From Pseudidiomarina salinarum (GTDB lineage: Bacteria > Pseudomonadota > Gammaproteobacteria > Enterobacterales > Alteromonadaceae), in contig NZ_JPER01000006.1 in assembly GCF_000753715.1 (NCBI RefSeq), positions 62,001 through 126,000 of the forward strand: a stretch of DNA of 64,000 nt, written 5' to 3'. Under the pieces are notes generated by a model. The model saw only the letters and a list, made by a program, of their open reading frames with translations. It searched no databases and was not told where the DNA came from. Shown piece by piece: positions 1-10,347 of this stretch (position 1 is its first letter; the number at the start of each line of letters is the position of its first letter). The position numbers and the translations under genes were made by a program.

Positions 1-939
1 AGGCGTATAGAGGCCGGCTACAGCGCGCACATGGGCGACGTCATCAAAAATCGCAATCATCGGCAGGTTATGACGTTTACCAATTTCATAGTCATTGAAA
101 TCATGCGCAGGCGTAATTTTTACACAACCACTCCCAAATTCACGATCAACGTAACTGTCCGCGATAACAGGAATACGGCGGTCCACCAGCGGCAAGTCCA
201 CGAACTTACCGATTAACGAGCTATAGCGCTCGTCATCGGGATGCACAGCAACACAGATATCGCCGAGCATGGTTTCAGGACGGGTGGTTGCTACTACCAG
301 ATAATCCTTGCCGTCGGCCGTGCGGGCGCCATCAGCAAGCGGATATCGCAGATGCCAGATCTGGCCCTGCTGTTCTTTGTTTTCTACTTCCAGATCGGAA
401 ATCGCAGTCTGTAATTTGGGATCCCAGTTCACCAGGCGCTTACCGCGATAAATCAGCTGCTCTTTGTGCAGACGAACAAAGACTTCTTTAACGGCCTGTG
501 ACAGGCCTTCATCCATAGTGAAGCGCTCGCGATCCCAGTCAACGGAGTCGCCTAAGCGGCGCATCTGCTGGGTGATCGTGCCGCCGGATTCAGCTTTCCA
601 GTCCCATACCTTATCGATGAAAGCCTCACGCCCGAGTTCCTGGCGGGTGGTGCCCTGAGCCGCCAGCTTGCGCTCCACGACCATTTGGGTCGCGATGCCA
701 GCATGGTCGGATCCTACCTGCCATAGGGCATTGTAACCATCCATACGCTTATAACGGGTCAGGGTGTCCATAATGGTATGCTGAAACGCATGGCCCATAT
801 GCAGGCTGCCGGTCACATTGGGCGGCGGGATCATGATGCAGTAAGACTCGCCCTGACCGGAGGGCTTAAAGTAGCCGTTCTGCTCCCATTGCTGGTACAG
901 GGCTTCTTCGATTGCGTTTGGCGAATACGTTTTGTCCAT
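1..939 (-). CDS. valS: Valyl-tRNA synthetase, N-terminal part (cut by window edge)
   Basis: This is the first ~313 residues of cytoplasmic ValRS, which charges tRNA-Val; the gene runs off the left edge. The reverse-strand ATG at 939 opens with [20 protein letters not shown], and a class I signature follows ([13 protein letters not shown], the HIGH motif being HMGH). [14 protein letters not shown] and the start of the CP1 editing domain ([12 protein letters not shown]) are also visible. It lies just downstream of holC on the same strand, the usual gammaproteobacterial pepA-holC-valS order. The KMSKS loop lies outside the window. Confidence 0.96.
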   Translation of the reverse strand, partial: MDKTYSPNAIEEALYQQWEQNGYFKPSGQGESYCIMIPPPNVTGSLHMGHAFQHTIMDTLTRYKRMDGYNALWQVGSDHAGIATQMVVERKLAAQGTTRQELGREAFIDKVWDWKAESGGTITQQMRRLGDSVDWDRERFTMDEGLSQAVKEVFVRLHKEQLIYRGKRLVNWDPKLQTAISDLEVENKEQQGQIWHLRYPLADGARTADGKDYLVVATTRPETMLGDICVAVHPDDERYSSLIGKFVDLPLVDRRIPVIADSYVDREFGSGCVKITPAHDFNDYEIGKRHNLPMIAIFDDVAHVRAVAGLYTP

Positions 940-957
940 AGAAACCTTCACTTCGTT

Positions 958-1413
958 CTACTTTTCTGAATTGGATGTCAGCTCGGCGGCATTGATAGTT
1001 TGAAGTTCAATGCGTTGACTGCGATAGGATTTGTAACGTTCCCGGGCCTGCTGGCGCTCTGTTTCAGCGGACGGAACCCGGTCGATAATAAGTCGCACAC
1101 CCTGCAACGGCGGTAGCTCGTCCATCAGATTCACCACCACTGCAGTGCGCCGTGCCGGCGCATCATTGCCAGCCCAGCAAATTTCAACCGGAGCGCCCTG
1201 GGGCGGACCTTCACCATAGATATTATGTGGCACGAAGGCATCTACCGGTTGCTGCCAGAGCGCCTCGTCCAGTTGCTCAGCCTGCAGCTGATCCCGGCAC
1301 CAGACCCGCACACTGCGCTGTTCACGCCAGCGCTGAGCAATCTGGTCACAGAATAAGCTGAGCTGCTGATCATCATCGAGCCCGTCCAGCACATAAAAGA
1401 TGCCTTGCGCCAT
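958..1413 (-). CDS. holC: DNA polymerase III chi subunit
   Basis: A 151-residue chi subunit of the clamp-loader complex, which links polymerase III to SSB on the lagging strand. The N-terminus (MAQGIFYVLD) and the central DAFVPHNIYGEGPPQGAPVEI block match the HolC family. The start lies one base past the pepA stop codon and valS follows 18 nt later, so the three genes probably share a transcript. The length is normal for the family. Confidence 0.93.
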   Translation of the reverse strand: MAQGIFYVLDGLDDDQQLSLFCDQIAQRWREQRSVRVWCRDQLQAEQLDEALWQQPVDAFVPHNIYGEGPPQGAPVEICWAGNDAPARRTAVVVNLMDELPPLQGVRLIIDRVPSAETERQQARERYKSYRSQRIELQTINAAELTSNSEK

Positions 1414-1414
1414 A

Positions 1415-2920
1415 TTAATCCTGTGTACTGTTTTGCGTTCTGTTGATCAGAAACTGCGTGAGCAGCGGAACCGGTCGTCCGGTCGCGCCTTTTTTGGCGC
1501 CACTGCGCCAGGCGGTGCCGGCAACATCCAGATGCGCCCAGTTATATTTCTTGGTGAAGCGCGACAAGAAACAGGCCGCTGTAATAGTGCCAGCTTCACG
1601 CCCACCCAGATTGGTCATGTCGGCAAAGGGGCTGTCTAAAGCGTCCTGATACTCATCCCATAATGGCAGGCGCCAGGCGCGATCGCCGCTTTGCTCTGAG
1701 GCGTTAATCAGTTCATGAGCAAGTGGGTTGTGCGTACTCATCAGGCCGCTGGCATGATTTCCCAGTGCGATAATACAGGCGCCGGTCAGGGTAGCTATAT
1801 CCACCACGGTGTCCGGCTCAAACCGCTCGACATAGGTGAGGGTATCACAAAGTACCAGGCGACCTTCGGCATCTGTGTTCATGACTTCAACTGTCTGTCC
1901 GCTCATGGTCTTGAGAATATCGCCGGGGCGGTAGGCTTTGCCGTCGACCATATTCTCGCAGCCGGCGATAGCGCCAATGACATTAATCGGTAAATTGAGT
2001 TCAGCGATGGCTTGCATGGTACCAAGCACTGCCGCAGCGCCACCCATGTCGTACTTCATTTCGTCCATGTTCGCCGAGGGCTTAATGGAAATGCCACCGG
2101 AATCAAAGGTCAGGCCTTTGCCGACTAATACCACCGGCGCCTGATCATCAGCGCCACCACGGTAGTTCAGTAGCGTAAGCACCGACTCGTTATCCGAACC
2201 CCGGCCCACCGCCAGGTAGGCATTCATGCCTTTTTCTGCCATTTCCTGCTCGGTTATCGCAGTGAATGTCATATTATCGTGCTGTGCCGCCAGTGCTTCA
2301 GCCTGCTCGGCAAGGTAGCGGGGGGTGCAGATATTGGGCGGCATATTGGCCACATCGCGGCAGCTGGTAACGCCTTTAGAAATCGCCATACCATGCTGAA
2401 TAGCTTTTTCGCCCAGCGGCAGTTCACGCCGCGTCGGCACGTTGAAAACCAGTTTACGCAGCGGACGGCGCGGTTCTTCTTTGCGGGTTTTTAATTGATT
2501 GAAACAATACAGGCCGGCTTGCGCTGCTTCCACAGCCTGCCGGACCTTCCAATAGGTGTCGCGGCCTTTCACGTGCAGCTCGCTGAGAAAGCATACAGCT
2601 TCCATTGAACCGGTTTCGTTCAATGTATTAATGGTTTTTTCTATAATTTGTTTATACTGTCGTTCGTCAAGTTCACGTTCTTTACCGCAGCCGACAAGCA
2701 AAACCCGTTCGCTGAGGATATTTGGAACATGGTGCAACAACAGCATCTGGCCGGCTTTACCTTCCAGATCACCGCGGCGCAGAAGGTTGCTCAGGTAGCC
2801 TTCGCTTACTTTATCAAGTTGTTCGGCAACGCCGGACAAACGGCGGGGTTCAAACACGCCAACGACGATACAGGCCGAACGTTGTTTCTCCGGACTTCCA
2901 CTTTTGACACTGAACTCCAT
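1415..2920 (-). CDS. pepA: Leucyl aminopeptidase A
   Basis: A 501-residue M17 di-metal aminopeptidase; in E. coli PepA also acts as a DNA-binding accessory protein. The open frame extends 14 codons further upstream, but the ATG at 2920 gives [15 protein letters not shown], identical to E. coli PepA, and has a GGGAG ribosome site. Metal and active-site motifs are intact: [27 protein letters not shown] and [12 protein letters not shown]. It is divergent from lptF across ~120 bp that must hold both promoters, a classical arrangement. Confidence 0.97.
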   Translation of the reverse strand: MEFSVKSGSPEKQRSACIVVGVFEPRRLSGVAEQLDKVSEGYLSNLLRRGDLEGKAGQMLLLHHVPNILSERVLLVGCGKERELDERQYKQIIEKTINTLNETGSMEAVCFLSELHVKGRDTYWKVRQAVEAAQAGLYCFNQLKTRKEEPRRPLRKLVFNVPTRRELPLGEKAIQHGMAISKGVTSCRDVANMPPNICTPRYLAEQAEALAAQHDNMTFTAITEQEMAEKGMNAYLAVGRGSDNESVLTLLNYRGGADDQAPVVLVGKGLTFDSGGISIKPSANMDEMKYDMGGAAAVLGTMQAIAELNLPINVIGAIAGCENMVDGKAYRPGDILKTMSGQTVEVMNTDAEGRLVLCDTLTYVERFEPDTVVDIATLTGACIIALGNHASGLMSTHNPLAHELINASEQSGDRAWRLPLWDEYQDALDSPFADMTNLGGREAGTITAACFLSRFTKKYNWAHLDVAGTAWRSGAKKGATGRPVPLLTQFLINRTQNSTQD

Positions 2921-3043
2921 ACGTACTCCCGTTTTCGGCGGTTGACAGCTTGGGGCTGCCATAGAATAATTCTTGTGAAAACGACAAGTTTACTGAAAAA
3001 TCGCCGTATTTCCAGCAAAAAGCAACGTTAAGAGTGGTTACCA

Positions 3044-4150
3044 GTGCGCATATTTCGCTATTTGATGCGAGAAACATTTAAATCACAAATCGCCGTACTG
3101 GTGGTTTTGATGACCATTTTTATCAGCCAAAAATTCATTCGGGTGCTGGCAGACGCTTCAGCGGGCGAAATACCCGGTGATTTAGTCATTAAACTCTTAG
3201 GGCTTAATCTGCCCGCGCTGGCTGCGCTAATCCTTCCTCTGAGCCTGTTCCTGGGCATCCTGCTGGCCCATGGCCGAATCTATGCGGATAACGAAATGAC
3301 CGTACTGCACGCCTGTGGGGTGAGCGAATGGTACGTTGCCAGGGTTACCCTGGTGGTCGCGGTTATTCTGGCACTGGTAACGGCAGCATTAACACTATGG
3401 CTGGTACCCTGGTCACTGGAGCAGGAACGTCAGGTGGAAGAGCGTGCGCGCAGCGATACCGGGTTGAGTGTCATTATTCCCGGTCGCTTCCAGCAGGCCA
3501 GCAACCGTAAGGCGGTGATATTTGTACAAGGGCTGACCGAAACCGGCGAACTGGACGAAGTATTCGTGGCCCAGTCACTGTTGGACGAAGACAACCAGGT
3601 TGCCGGTGGCAGCGTGGTGATGGCCGACACCGGTAATGTTATCGCCAGTGAAACCGGCTCACAGACGCTGGTACTTAACAATGGTACCCGTTACGCATCT
3701 GATCGTAGTAATAACGAGTATCAGGTGATGGAATTTGCCAGTTACAGGTTACAGATCAAAGAGCAGGAAAGCTCTGAGTATATCCGCAAGCTGGAAGCCT
3801 ACAGCACTGCCGAACTATGGTATGAGGATAATCCTGAAGCCCATGCTGAGTGGCAATGGCGGCTCGCCATTCCGCTGGCGATGCCATTACTGACACTTAT
3901 TGCCGTGCCATTAAGCCGGGTCAATCCGCGGCAGGGCAAGTTTGCCAGGATGGCACCGGCGTTACTGATTTACCTGGGTTATTTTTTATTGCTGATGACC
4001 GCCCGCTCCGCCGTGGCTGATGGCCTGATACCGCCGGCCATAGGGCTTTGGTGGATTCACGGGCTGCTGATCTTGTTTGGGGTAATACTGATATTTAAGG
4101 GGCGGCCAACGGGGCTCAGATTGCTCGCCCGGCTGCGGAGGAATAGCTGA
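3044..4150 (+). CDS. lptF: LPS export ABC transporter permease LptF
   Basis: A 368-residue inner-membrane permease that, with LptG and the LptB ATPase, extracts lipopolysaccharide and passes it to the periplasmic bridge. Membrane segments sit at both ends around a periplasmic beta-jellyroll region (roughly residues 120-260). The GTG start gives MRIFRYLMRETFKSQ, typical of LptF. The stop overlaps the lptG start by one base (TGATG), indicating translational coupling and matched subunit levels. Confidence 0.95.
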   Translation: MRIFRYLMRETFKSQIAVLVVLMTIFISQKFIRVLADASAGEIPGDLVIKLLGLNLPALAALILPLSLFLGILLAHGRIYADNEMTVLHACGVSEWYVARVTLVVAVILALVTAALTLWLVPWSLEQERQVEERARSDTGLSVIIPGRFQQASNRKAVIFVQGLTETGELDEVFVAQSLLDEDNQVAGGSVVMADTGNVIASETGSQTLVLNNGTRYASDRSNNEYQVMEFASYRLQIKEQESSEYIRKLEAYSTAELWYEDNPEAHAEWQWRLAIPLAMPLLTLIAVPLSRVNPRQGKFARMAPALLIYLGYFLLLMTARSAVADGLIPPAIGLWWIHGLLILFGVILIFKGRPTGLRLLARLRRNS

Positions 4151-5220
4151 TGTTTACTATTCTTGATCGCTATATTGCCCGCACCGTACTGAATACCTCG
4201 CTGCTCAGCCTGGCGGTGCTTAGTGGCCTGTCGAGCCTTATCCGTTTTGTCGAACAGCTGCGTTCGGTAGGCAAGGGCACCTATTCGGTAGCTGAAGCCG
4301 GCTTGTTTGTTCTTTACAGCTTGCCGCGCGATATCGAAGTGTTCTTTCCGATGGCGGCTCTGCTCGGTGGCCTGATTGGCATGGGGATGCTGGCCAGTAA
4401 TTCTGAGCTGGTGGTTATGCTGGCGTCCGGGCGCTCGCGGCTTAATATTGTCGGCTCTGTGATGAAAGCCGCCGTTATTATGATGCTGGCCGTAATGGCA
4501 ATGGGTGAATGGATAGCGCCGCAACTGGAAGCGAAAGGCCGCGAGCTGCGGGCAACAGCGATTTCCGGCGGCAGCCTGATCTCCGCTCAGCAGGGTGTCT
4601 GGGCCAAAGATGGCAATCACTTTGTAAATATTGGCGAAGTTGAGGATACCGGACGCTTAGGAAATATAACGATTTACCGCTTTGATGCGGAGCGTATTCT
4701 GGATTCAGTCGTGCAAGGGCAGACGGCGGTGTATCGTAACGACCGCTGGTTGCTGAGCCAGGTGACTATTACCACGCACAGGCCGGAGCAAATTGATCGC
4801 CGACAGCTCCCGCAATGGGTCTGGACCTCCTCGCTGACTCCGGACAAGCTTGGGGTGGTGACGGTAAAACCAGAGTCACTGTCCATCCGCGGGTTGGTTG
4901 ATTATCTTGACTACCTTGACGCTAACCAGCAGGCGGCTGAACGTTACGAGCTGGCCCTGTGGCGTAAGGTGCTGGCGCCGGTTACTGTGGCCGTGATGCT
5001 GCTGGTTGCACTGTCGTTTATCTTCGGGCCGTTACGTTCTACCACCATGGGCGCTCGTATTTTGCTGGGAGTAATTACCGGCTTTAGCTTTCACGTCAGT
5101 AATGAAATTTTTGGCCCGCTGGCGCAGGTCTATCAAATGCCACCGGTACTGGGGGCATTATTACCAAGCCTGCTGTTCGCCAGCGCAGCGATCTGGATGA
5201 TGCGAAGGCGGGGAGCCTGA
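4150..5220 (+). CDS. lptG: LPS export ABC transporter permease LptG
   Basis: A 356-residue partner of LptF in the LptB2FG complex. It begins MFTILDRYIARTVL and has the same layout: N-terminal membrane helices, a periplasmic domain, and C-terminal helices ending in MMRRRGA. It is coupled to lptF through a one-base overlap. A hairpin with arms AGCCTGA/TCAGGCT at 5214-5231 includes the stop codon but lacks a T-tract, so it is at best a weak terminator facing the convergent RDD gene. Confidence 0.95.
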   Translation: MFTILDRYIARTVLNTSLLSLAVLSGLSSLIRFVEQLRSVGKGTYSVAEAGLFVLYSLPRDIEVFFPMAALLGGLIGMGMLASNSELVVMLASGRSRLNIVGSVMKAAVIMMLAVMAMGEWIAPQLEAKGRELRATAISGGSLISAQQGVWAKDGNHFVNIGEVEDTGRLGNITIYRFDAERILDSVVQGQTAVYRNDRWLLSQVTITTHRPEQIDRRQLPQWVWTSSLTPDKLGVVTVKPESLSIRGLVDYLDYLDANQQAAERYELALWRKVLAPVTVAVMLLVALSFIFGPLRSTTMGARILLGVITGFSFHVSNEIFGPLAQVYQMPPVLGALLPSLLFASAAIWMMRRRGA

Positions 5221-5239
5221 TTGCTCAGGCTGCTGCTAA

Positions 5240-5749
5240 CTAGAGTTCTTTCCAGTAATACAGCTGATTGGCTTCTTTGGAGAGGGTAACCAGTTCAGTG
5301 CCGGCGGCATAATCATGCCAGGCCCGGCGGTTTTTAAAATCAACCAGCACCCATAGGTTACCCAAGCCGAACAGCGCAGTGACCATTCGGATCACCGCCT
5401 GCCGCGGCGTGATCCGGCTGCCGTCCCGTTGCTGTACTTTCAGCCGCCAGGCCCGCATACCTATAGTCTGCCCGCTACGCCACCAGAACCAGCCAAAAAA
5501 TAACGCCACCACCAGTACCAGGTAGACCTGATAAAGGGGTTGACTCGTCAGCCAGCCAGCGTGGTCCATATCGCCCTGCAAGGTGATAATACCAGCGGCC
5601 GTGAGCAGGGCGGTGAAGCCAAGCGCCAGGGCAGACGCCAGCATGACGATGGCGGTAGCAACCAACAGATCATAAACCCAGGCGGCCAGACGTCGGGTGA
5701 AGCTGGCGCTGGGGAAACTGGCATGAAGTGTCTGCGATGGGTTCGCCAT
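5240..5749 (-). CDS. RDD family membrane protein
   Basis: A 169-residue inner-membrane protein of the RDD family. The signature is visible: FTRRLAAWVYDLL near residue 18 (the R and D positions), two hydrophobic segments, then GQTIGMRAWRLKV and a third hydrophobic segment. The function of most RDD proteins is unclear; some act in ion exchange. It is convergent with lptG (19 bp apart) and divergent from tRNA-Leu. RDD genes next to lptG are common in related bacteria, but a role in LPS export has not been shown. Confidence 0.85.
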   Translation of the reverse strand: MANPSQTLHASFPSASFTRRLAAWVYDLLVATAIVMLASALALGFTALLTAAGIITLQGDMDHAGWLTSQPLYQVYLVLVVALFFGWFWWRSGQTIGMRAWRLKVQQRDGSRITPRQAVIRMVTALFGLGNLWVLVDFKNRRAWHDYAAGTELVTLSKEANQLYYWKEL

Positions 5750-5828
5750 GGGGGTCTCTCAAAAAAACTGATGAAATTGCGCGGTATCATACCCAATTTA
5801 ACGCCAGGATTCAGAACAAATAATTTTC

Positions 5829-5856
5829 TTGATTGGGCGTTGTGCATGCGTATAAT
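5829..5856 (+). promoter_or_regulatory. Sigma-70 promoter of tRNA-Leu
   Basis: TTGATT at 5829-5834 and a perfect TATAAT at 5851-5856 are separated by 16 bp. A GC-rich discriminator (GCGTCCC) follows, as at stable-RNA promoters under stringent control. It lies about 40 bp ahead of the mature tRNA. Confidence 0.75.
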
Positions 5857-5895
5857 GCGTCCCACAAAGTTTACCCGGTTATTCCTTATCTTTTT

Positions 5896-5982
5896 GCCGA
5901 AGTGGCGGAATCGGTAGACGCAGCGGATTCAAAATCCGCCGCTGGTAACAGCGTGGGGGTTCAAGTCCCCCCTTCGGCACCA
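5896..5982 (+). tRNA. tRNA-Leu (CAA)
   Basis: An 87-nt class II tRNA. The acceptor arms GCCGAAG and CTTCGGC pair fully, CCA is encoded, and the anticodon stem GCGGA/TCCGC encloses TTCAAAA, giving anticodon CAA (reads UUG). The long variable arm fits leucine. No terminator follows: the convergent DUF2165 gene ends 2 nt away. Confidence 0.97.
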
Positions 5983-5984
5983 TC

Positions 5985-6470
5985 TTAGTCTCTGACAGAC
6001 ACAATAAGCATGACTAATCCACTCGTTATGGCATAAGTGAAGGCGCCATTGAAAGAATTTCCGCCCACTTGCGTTTGCCACATCTGAAACAGCGCCCCGC
6101 CGATAACGATGAAACCGCCAAACCAGACGACCATAGCCATGCCCGGGCCCATGAGGGCAAATGTCTTGGCCCCGTTAAACACGTCAGCACTGGCGTTGCG
6201 CACTTTCCATAAATCCCATGCGCCTTTCAGAGAGAAAGCGCCAACCAGGAATTCGCCGGCCAGGACGATCAAAAATGCCGCGGTGACCAAAGCCGGGCTC
6301 GTTACCGCGGGAAAAATTGCGGTGCTATAAACCTGATGGTCAGCCATGCTAAGTACATAGCCAATGGCTGCTATCGCCGCATCCCAGTTGGCAATGTTGC
6401 CAGCGACATACAACCATCCCTGAAGTCCCACAAAAGTGACCAGAATAATCTTAATATAACGTATGCCCAT
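5985..6470 (-). CDS. DUF2165 small integral membrane protein
   Basis: A 161-residue, four-helix inner-membrane protein of the DUF2165 family, whose function is unknown. Family-like features are YVLSMADHQVY, TSPALV, the KGAWDLWKVR block and FQMWQTQ. The open frame continues 17 codons upstream, but the ATG at 6470 gives MGIRYIKIILV, matches the family start and follows a GGGGCAGG ribosome site. An 11-bp palindrome, TGACCAGGTCA (6498-6508), lies just upstream. The family call is from memory of the pattern. Confidence 0.8.
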   Translation of the reverse strand: MGIRYIKIILVTFVGLQGWLYVAGNIANWDAAIAAIGYVLSMADHQVYSTAIFPAVTSPALVTAAFLIVLAGEFLVGAFSLKGAWDLWKVRNASADVFNGAKTFALMGPGMAMVVWFGGFIVIGGALFQMWQTQVGGNSFNGAFTYAITSGLVMLIVSVRD

Positions 6471-6609
6471 GACCTGCCCCTTGTTTTGGTTATTATTTGA
6501 CCAGGTCAGTATATAGTGCATGAATCAAAAAGGCATTAACTCGAATTTCTGTTATTATTAGTGCTAATGAAAACAACACAATGGGGTGTTGTAAAGCCAT
6601 TGAGGATTT

Positions 6610-8958
6610 ATGACAGAACCGACTAAACCAGATACCAACGAACAACCTGAATACGAGGTTGAAATTCCATCACGTGAAGAGCTGCTCGAAGCGGTGACCG
6701 CTCGCCTGAAGCCCATAACGTTTGAGGAGCTGGTTGAGCGCTTTGATTTACAGGATGAACGTCAGCTGATCGGGCTGAAACGTCGTCTGCGCGCTATGGA
6801 GCGGGATGGTCAACTGATTTATACCAAAGCCAACGCTTATGGCCTGCCTGATCGGATGAACCTGATTAAGGGCCGTATTATTGGCCACCGGGACGGCTTT
6901 GGTTTTTGTAAGCCAGAGGATGGCGGTGATGATTTGTTCATCCCTCATCATCAGATGTACAGTGTATTGCATGGTGACCGGGTGTTGGTGCAGGAACATG
7001 GCACGGACTCCAAGGGCCGCCGTGAAGGCCGTATCGTCCGCGTTATCGAGCCGAACGACAGCGACATCGTTGGCCGTTATTTTGTTGACCATGATATTGG
7101 CATGGTGGTTCCTGATGATAGCCGGCTGAGTCAGGATATTCTTATTCCTGAAGCCGATAAAGGCGGAGCCCGCCATGGTCAGATCGTCATGGTCCGCATT
7201 ACCCGCCGACCGAACCGCCGCACCAGCCCCATAGGTGAAGTCATTGAAGTACTGGGTGACCACATGGCGCCGGGTATGGAAATTGACATTGCGATTCGTG
7301 AGCATGACATTCCTACCGAATGGTCAAAAGCGACCGACCAGGAAATGACCCGCTACAGCGAAGTGGTGCCTGAAGAAGCCTACGAAGGGCGCAAGGATCT
7401 GCGGGATCTGCCTCTTATTACCATAGACGGCGAAGATTCACGGGATTTTGATGACGCTGTTCACGCCGAACCGGATGGCGATGGCTGGCGGCTCTGGGTT
7501 GCGATCGCTGATGTAAGTTATTACGTACGGCCGAATACGGCGCTGGATAAAGATGCGCTCGAGCGGGGCAACTCAGTTTATTTCCCGAATTATGTTGTGC
7601 CCATGCTGCCAGAGAAACTGTCGAACGGCTTATGTTCGCTTAACCCTGATGTCGATCGTTTGTGCATGGTCGCTGAGATGCACATCTCAGCCAAAGGCAA
7701 ACTGGGTAAAGCTAAGTTTTATCCGGCGGTAATGAAATCCCACGCGCGCTTAACTTACACCAAGGTAGCGGCGATTCTGGATGGCGATGCTAAGTTGCGG
7801 GAAGATTATTCCCGGGTGCTTACCACTATCGAAAATCTGCATGCCTTGTTCCGGGTGCTGAAAAAAGCCCGCAAGCAACGGGCGGCAATTGAATTTGAAA
7901 CTCTGGAAACCCGCTTTATTTTCAATGCGCAGCGTAAAATCGAGCGGATTGAGCCGGTACGTCGGAATGTTGCCCATACCATCATTGAAGAATGCATGAT
8001 TATGGCGAACGTGGCGACCGCCCGCTTTATTGAAGAACATGAAGAAGTTGGCGCATTATTCCGGATCCACGAACCGCCTTCAGACGAACGGCGTAAAGCT
8101 TTCCGCACCTTTCTGGCGGAGCTGGGTATCACCATGAAAGGTGGCGAAGAGCCGAGCCCGCAGGATTACGCGGATGTGCTCGAACAGGTAGTGGATCGAC
8201 CTGATGCCGAATTAATTCAGACCATGTTGCTGCGTTCTATGCAGCAGGCGGTTTATAGCCCGGACAACGCGGGACATTTCGGTCTGGCACTGGACGAGTA
8301 CGCGCACTTTACGTCACCAATTCGCCGTTATCCGGACTTAATTCTGCATCGCGCGATTAAAGCGCTGGTGAAAAAGCAGGATGGTGATGCCGCAGCTTTA
8401 GCTGGCGCCTGGACTTATCCGAGCGATCAGCTGGATCAACTGGGTGAGCATTGTTCGACTACCGAACGGCGTGCGGATGACGCCACCCGTCAGGTGGCCG
8501 ACTGGCTGAAGTGTGAATACATGCAGGATCACGTAGGTAGCGAGTTCACCGGCGTGATTGCTTCAGTTACCAGTTTTGGTCTTTTTGTCCGCATCGACGA
8601 TATGCAGATTGACGGCCTGGTGCACATCAGCAATCTCGATAATGACTACTACAAATATGACAACGAACGCCATTTACTGATCGGCGAGAACAGCCGCCGG
8701 GTCTATCGTCTGGGCGATAAAGTAAAAGTGAAGGTGCGTTCGGTCAATCTTGATGAGCGGAAAATCGATCTGACTTTACTCGCTGCGGAAAGTCCTTCCG
8801 GCAAAGAGCGCCTGGCGGAGCCTGATAGTTCTGACAAAGGCGACAAGAAAGACGGCAAGAAGAAAAGCGGCGACAGTAGAGGGAAACGCGGCGCGCCCAG
8901 AAAAGGCGGGAAGCGCGGTAAGAGTGGCAAGCCAGCAGCGAAGAAAAAGAGCACATGA
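6610..8958 (+). CDS. rnr: Ribonuclease R
   Basis: A 782-residue processive 3'-5' exoribonuclease that degrades structured RNA. The order is an N-terminal helix-turn-helix (~20-80), cold-shock domains, an RNB catalytic domain beginning near residue 262 with [12 protein letters not shown] (Mg-binding aspartates), an S1 domain from ~641 ([17 protein letters not shown]), and a Lys/Gly-rich basic tail from ~735 to the end. The tail is typical of RNase R and helps unwind RNA. It overlaps rlmB by 4 nt (ATGA), the same rnr-rlmB pair as in E. coli. Confidence 0.97.
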   Translation: MTEPTKPDTNEQPEYEVEIPSREELLEAVTARLKPITFEELVERFDLQDERQLIGLKRRLRAMERDGQLIYTKANAYGLPDRMNLIKGRIIGHRDGFGFCKPEDGGDDLFIPHHQMYSVLHGDRVLVQEHGTDSKGRREGRIVRVIEPNDSDIVGRYFVDHDIGMVVPDDSRLSQDILIPEADKGGARHGQIVMVRITRRPNRRTSPIGEVIEVLGDHMAPGMEIDIAIREHDIPTEWSKATDQEMTRYSEVVPEEAYEGRKDLRDLPLITIDGEDSRDFDDAVHAEPDGDGWRLWVAIADVSYYVRPNTALDKDALERGNSVYFPNYVVPMLPEKLSNGLCSLNPDVDRLCMVAEMHISAKGKLGKAKFYPAVMKSHARLTYTKVAAILDGDAKLREDYSRVLTTIENLHALFRVLKKARKQRAAIEFETLETRFIFNAQRKIERIEPVRRNVAHTIIEECMIMANVATARFIEEHEEVGALFRIHEPPSDERRKAFRTFLAELGITMKGGEEPSPQDYADVLEQVVDRPDAELIQTMLLRSMQQAVYSPDNAGHFGLALDEYAHFTSPIRRYPDLILHRAIKALVKKQDGDAAALAGAWTYPSDQLDQLGEHCSTTERRADDATRQVADWLKCEYMQDHVGSEFTGVIASVTSFGLFVRIDDMQIDGLVHISNLDNDYYKYDNERHLLIGENSRRVYRLGDKVKVKVRSVNLDERKIDLTLLAAESPSGKERLAEPDSSDKGDKKDGKKKSGDSRGKRGAPRKGGKRGKSGKPAAKKKST

Positions 8959-9728
8959 GTAAGAAAATCAGTATTTTTGGTCTACATTCAGTTCGGGCTT
9001 TACTGGATCAGCATCCGGAGCGCTTAGTTGAAGTCTATGCCACCCGTGAGCGGCAGGACACCGCGGTGCAGGAACTGATACAACAAGCGCAGCGGCTGGG
9101 TGTACGGCCACAGTTTGTGCCCAAGGCCACGCTTGATAAACGCGCTGAAGGCGGCAATCACCAAGGCATTGTGGTGACCGCGCTGGAAGCTCCGCAACTC
9201 ACCGAAAATGATCTGCCTGGCTTAGTTGAACAAGCCGGTGACCGGACTTTATTCCTGATCCTTGACGGTATTACCGATCCGCACAATCTGGGCGCCTGCT
9301 TGCGCACAGCTGACGCAGCCGGAGTAACGGCAGTGATTGTTCCTAAGGATAAATCAGCATCGGTGAATCCCACCGTCAGAAAAGTTGCCAGTGGCGCGGC
9401 GGAAACCGTACCACTGGTACAGGTCACCAATCTGGCCCGCGCGCTGCGTGATTTGCAGGACCTGCACGTATGGATTATCGGCACCGCCGGTGAAGCCACA
9501 AAAAGTGTCTACCAGGTTGATTATCAGGGGCCGACCGCCATTGTTATGGGCGCCGAGGGCGACGGTATGCGCCGCCTGACCCGTGAGACCTGCGATGAAT
9601 TAATCAAAATCCCTCTGTTAGGGACCGTCAGTAGCCTGAATGTATCTGTGGCAACCGGTGTCTGTCTTTATGAAGTCGTCCGCCAGCGCCTGGCGCAGCA
9701 GCAGGGTGCTCAGGTGCTTAAGCAATGA
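8955..9728 (+). CDS. rlmB: 23S rRNA (guanosine-2'-O-)-methyltransferase RlmB
   Basis: A 257-residue SpoU/TrmH-family enzyme that methylates the ribose of G2251 in 23S rRNA. The N-terminal substrate-binding domain ([15 protein letters not shown]) is followed by the knotted SPOUT domain with [34 protein letters not shown] and [22 protein letters not shown]. It overlaps rnr upstream and the next gene downstream, each through ATGA. Confidence 0.96.
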   Translation: MSKKISIFGLHSVRALLDQHPERLVEVYATRERQDTAVQELIQQAQRLGVRPQFVPKATLDKRAEGGNHQGIVVTALEAPQLTENDLPGLVEQAGDRTLFLILDGITDPHNLGACLRTADAAGVTAVIVPKDKSASVNPTVRKVASGAAETVPLVQVTNLARALRDLQDLHVWIIGTAGEATKSVYQVDYQGPTAIVMGAEGDGMRRLTRETCDELIKIPLLGTVSSLNVSVATGVCLYEVVRQRLAQQQGAQVLKQ

Positions 9729-10204
9729 TTATACCAAGGCTTGGCGGGCTGCGCTGGCGGCCGGTAATTCTGGTCGCGGTAATTATGCTGATGCTGGCAC
9801 TGGCCTGGTTGCCGACTGGATCCTTGCTGCCGGAGCAACGTTCTAATAAGCCTCAGCTGTATGTCACCTACGCACTTGAAGACGCCGACTCAGAGCTACT
9901 GAACAATCTGCAGTTCGATCTTCAGCAGCGCCTTGAGCAACGCCATGAATGGCGAATTATTGACTCCACCGAGCCTTATATATGGCGGCTTGACGTGACC
10001 CTGAGCCAGCCCGGCCAATTGGTTATTCACGGCGAGCTGACTGCACCGCTGATGGAAACTATCGCTGATACCGATACCCGCAGCGAACAGCGCTTTAAAG
10101 TGCAGGGCCCAGCGGAGGCTTCCGGAGCCCTACCGGCGCAATTCGTTAAAGTTCTTATCGATCTGGTCGAGTCGGGCGAGGCTGCATCAGCACAAAAGCA
10201 GTGA
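9725..10204 (+). CDS. Membrane-anchored protein of unknown function
   Basis: A 159-residue protein that I do not recognise. One N-terminal membrane segment ([16 protein letters not shown], ~14-30) is followed by a soluble, probably periplasmic domain of ~125 residues rich in Q, E and L. The start overlaps the rlmB stop (ATGA), so it is co-translated with rnr-rlmB. The rpsF promoter begins only 7 bp after its stop. It could be a periplasmic stress or envelope factor, but nothing in the sequence shows a function. Confidence 0.7.
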   Translation: MIIPRLGGLRWRPVILVAVIMLMLALAWLPTGSLLPEQRSNKPQLYVTYALEDADSELLNNLQFDLQQRLEQRHEWRIIDSTEPYIWRLDVTLSQPGQLVIHGELTAPLMETIADTDTRSEQRFKVQGPAEASGALPAQFVKVLIDLVESGEAASAQKQ

Positions 10205-10210
10205 TTTGGC

Positions 10211-10239
10211 TTGTGATTCAGGCCAAGTTCGGTTACACT
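10211..10239 (+). promoter_or_regulatory. Sigma-70 promoter of the rpsF operon
   Basis: TTGTGA (10211-10216) and TACACT (10234-10239) with a 17-bp spacer lie directly after the preceding gene and ~110 bp ahead of rpsF. That spacing leaves room for the regulatory leader at 10294-10326. Confidence 0.6.
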
Positions 10240-10293
10240 CCCGCCGCTTAAATCAGTCTGAAGTTTTTAAACTAAAAACCAAAAGCGTTCCTT

Positions 10294-10326
10294 GCTGCTG
10301 AGGGTGTGACTGAGCCGGACAGTAGC
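10294..10326 (+). ncRNA. S6:S18-binding leader motif of rpsF
   Basis: A 7-bp stem (GCTGCTG at 10294-10300 with CAGTAGC at 10320-10326) encloses a loop/bulge carrying AGCCGGA. This matches the known bacterial S6:S18 leader, in which an exposed CCG mimics the 16S rRNA site of the S6-S18 heterodimer. It lies 20 nt before the rpsF start, near the ribosome site, so excess S6-S18 would repress translation of the operon. The identification rests on structure plus motif. Confidence 0.8.
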
Positions 10327-10347
10327 TATGAACCATAAGGAGCAGAA

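Noticed and set aside
4057-4620. 187-codon reverse-strand frame over lptF/lptG
   Set aside because: It lies wholly inside two well-supported genes, has an odd His/Gln/Arg-rich composition and no family likeness.
6748-7305. 185-codon reverse-strand frame inside rnr
   Set aside because: The antisense shadow of a highly conserved gene, with no ribosome site or recognisable domain.
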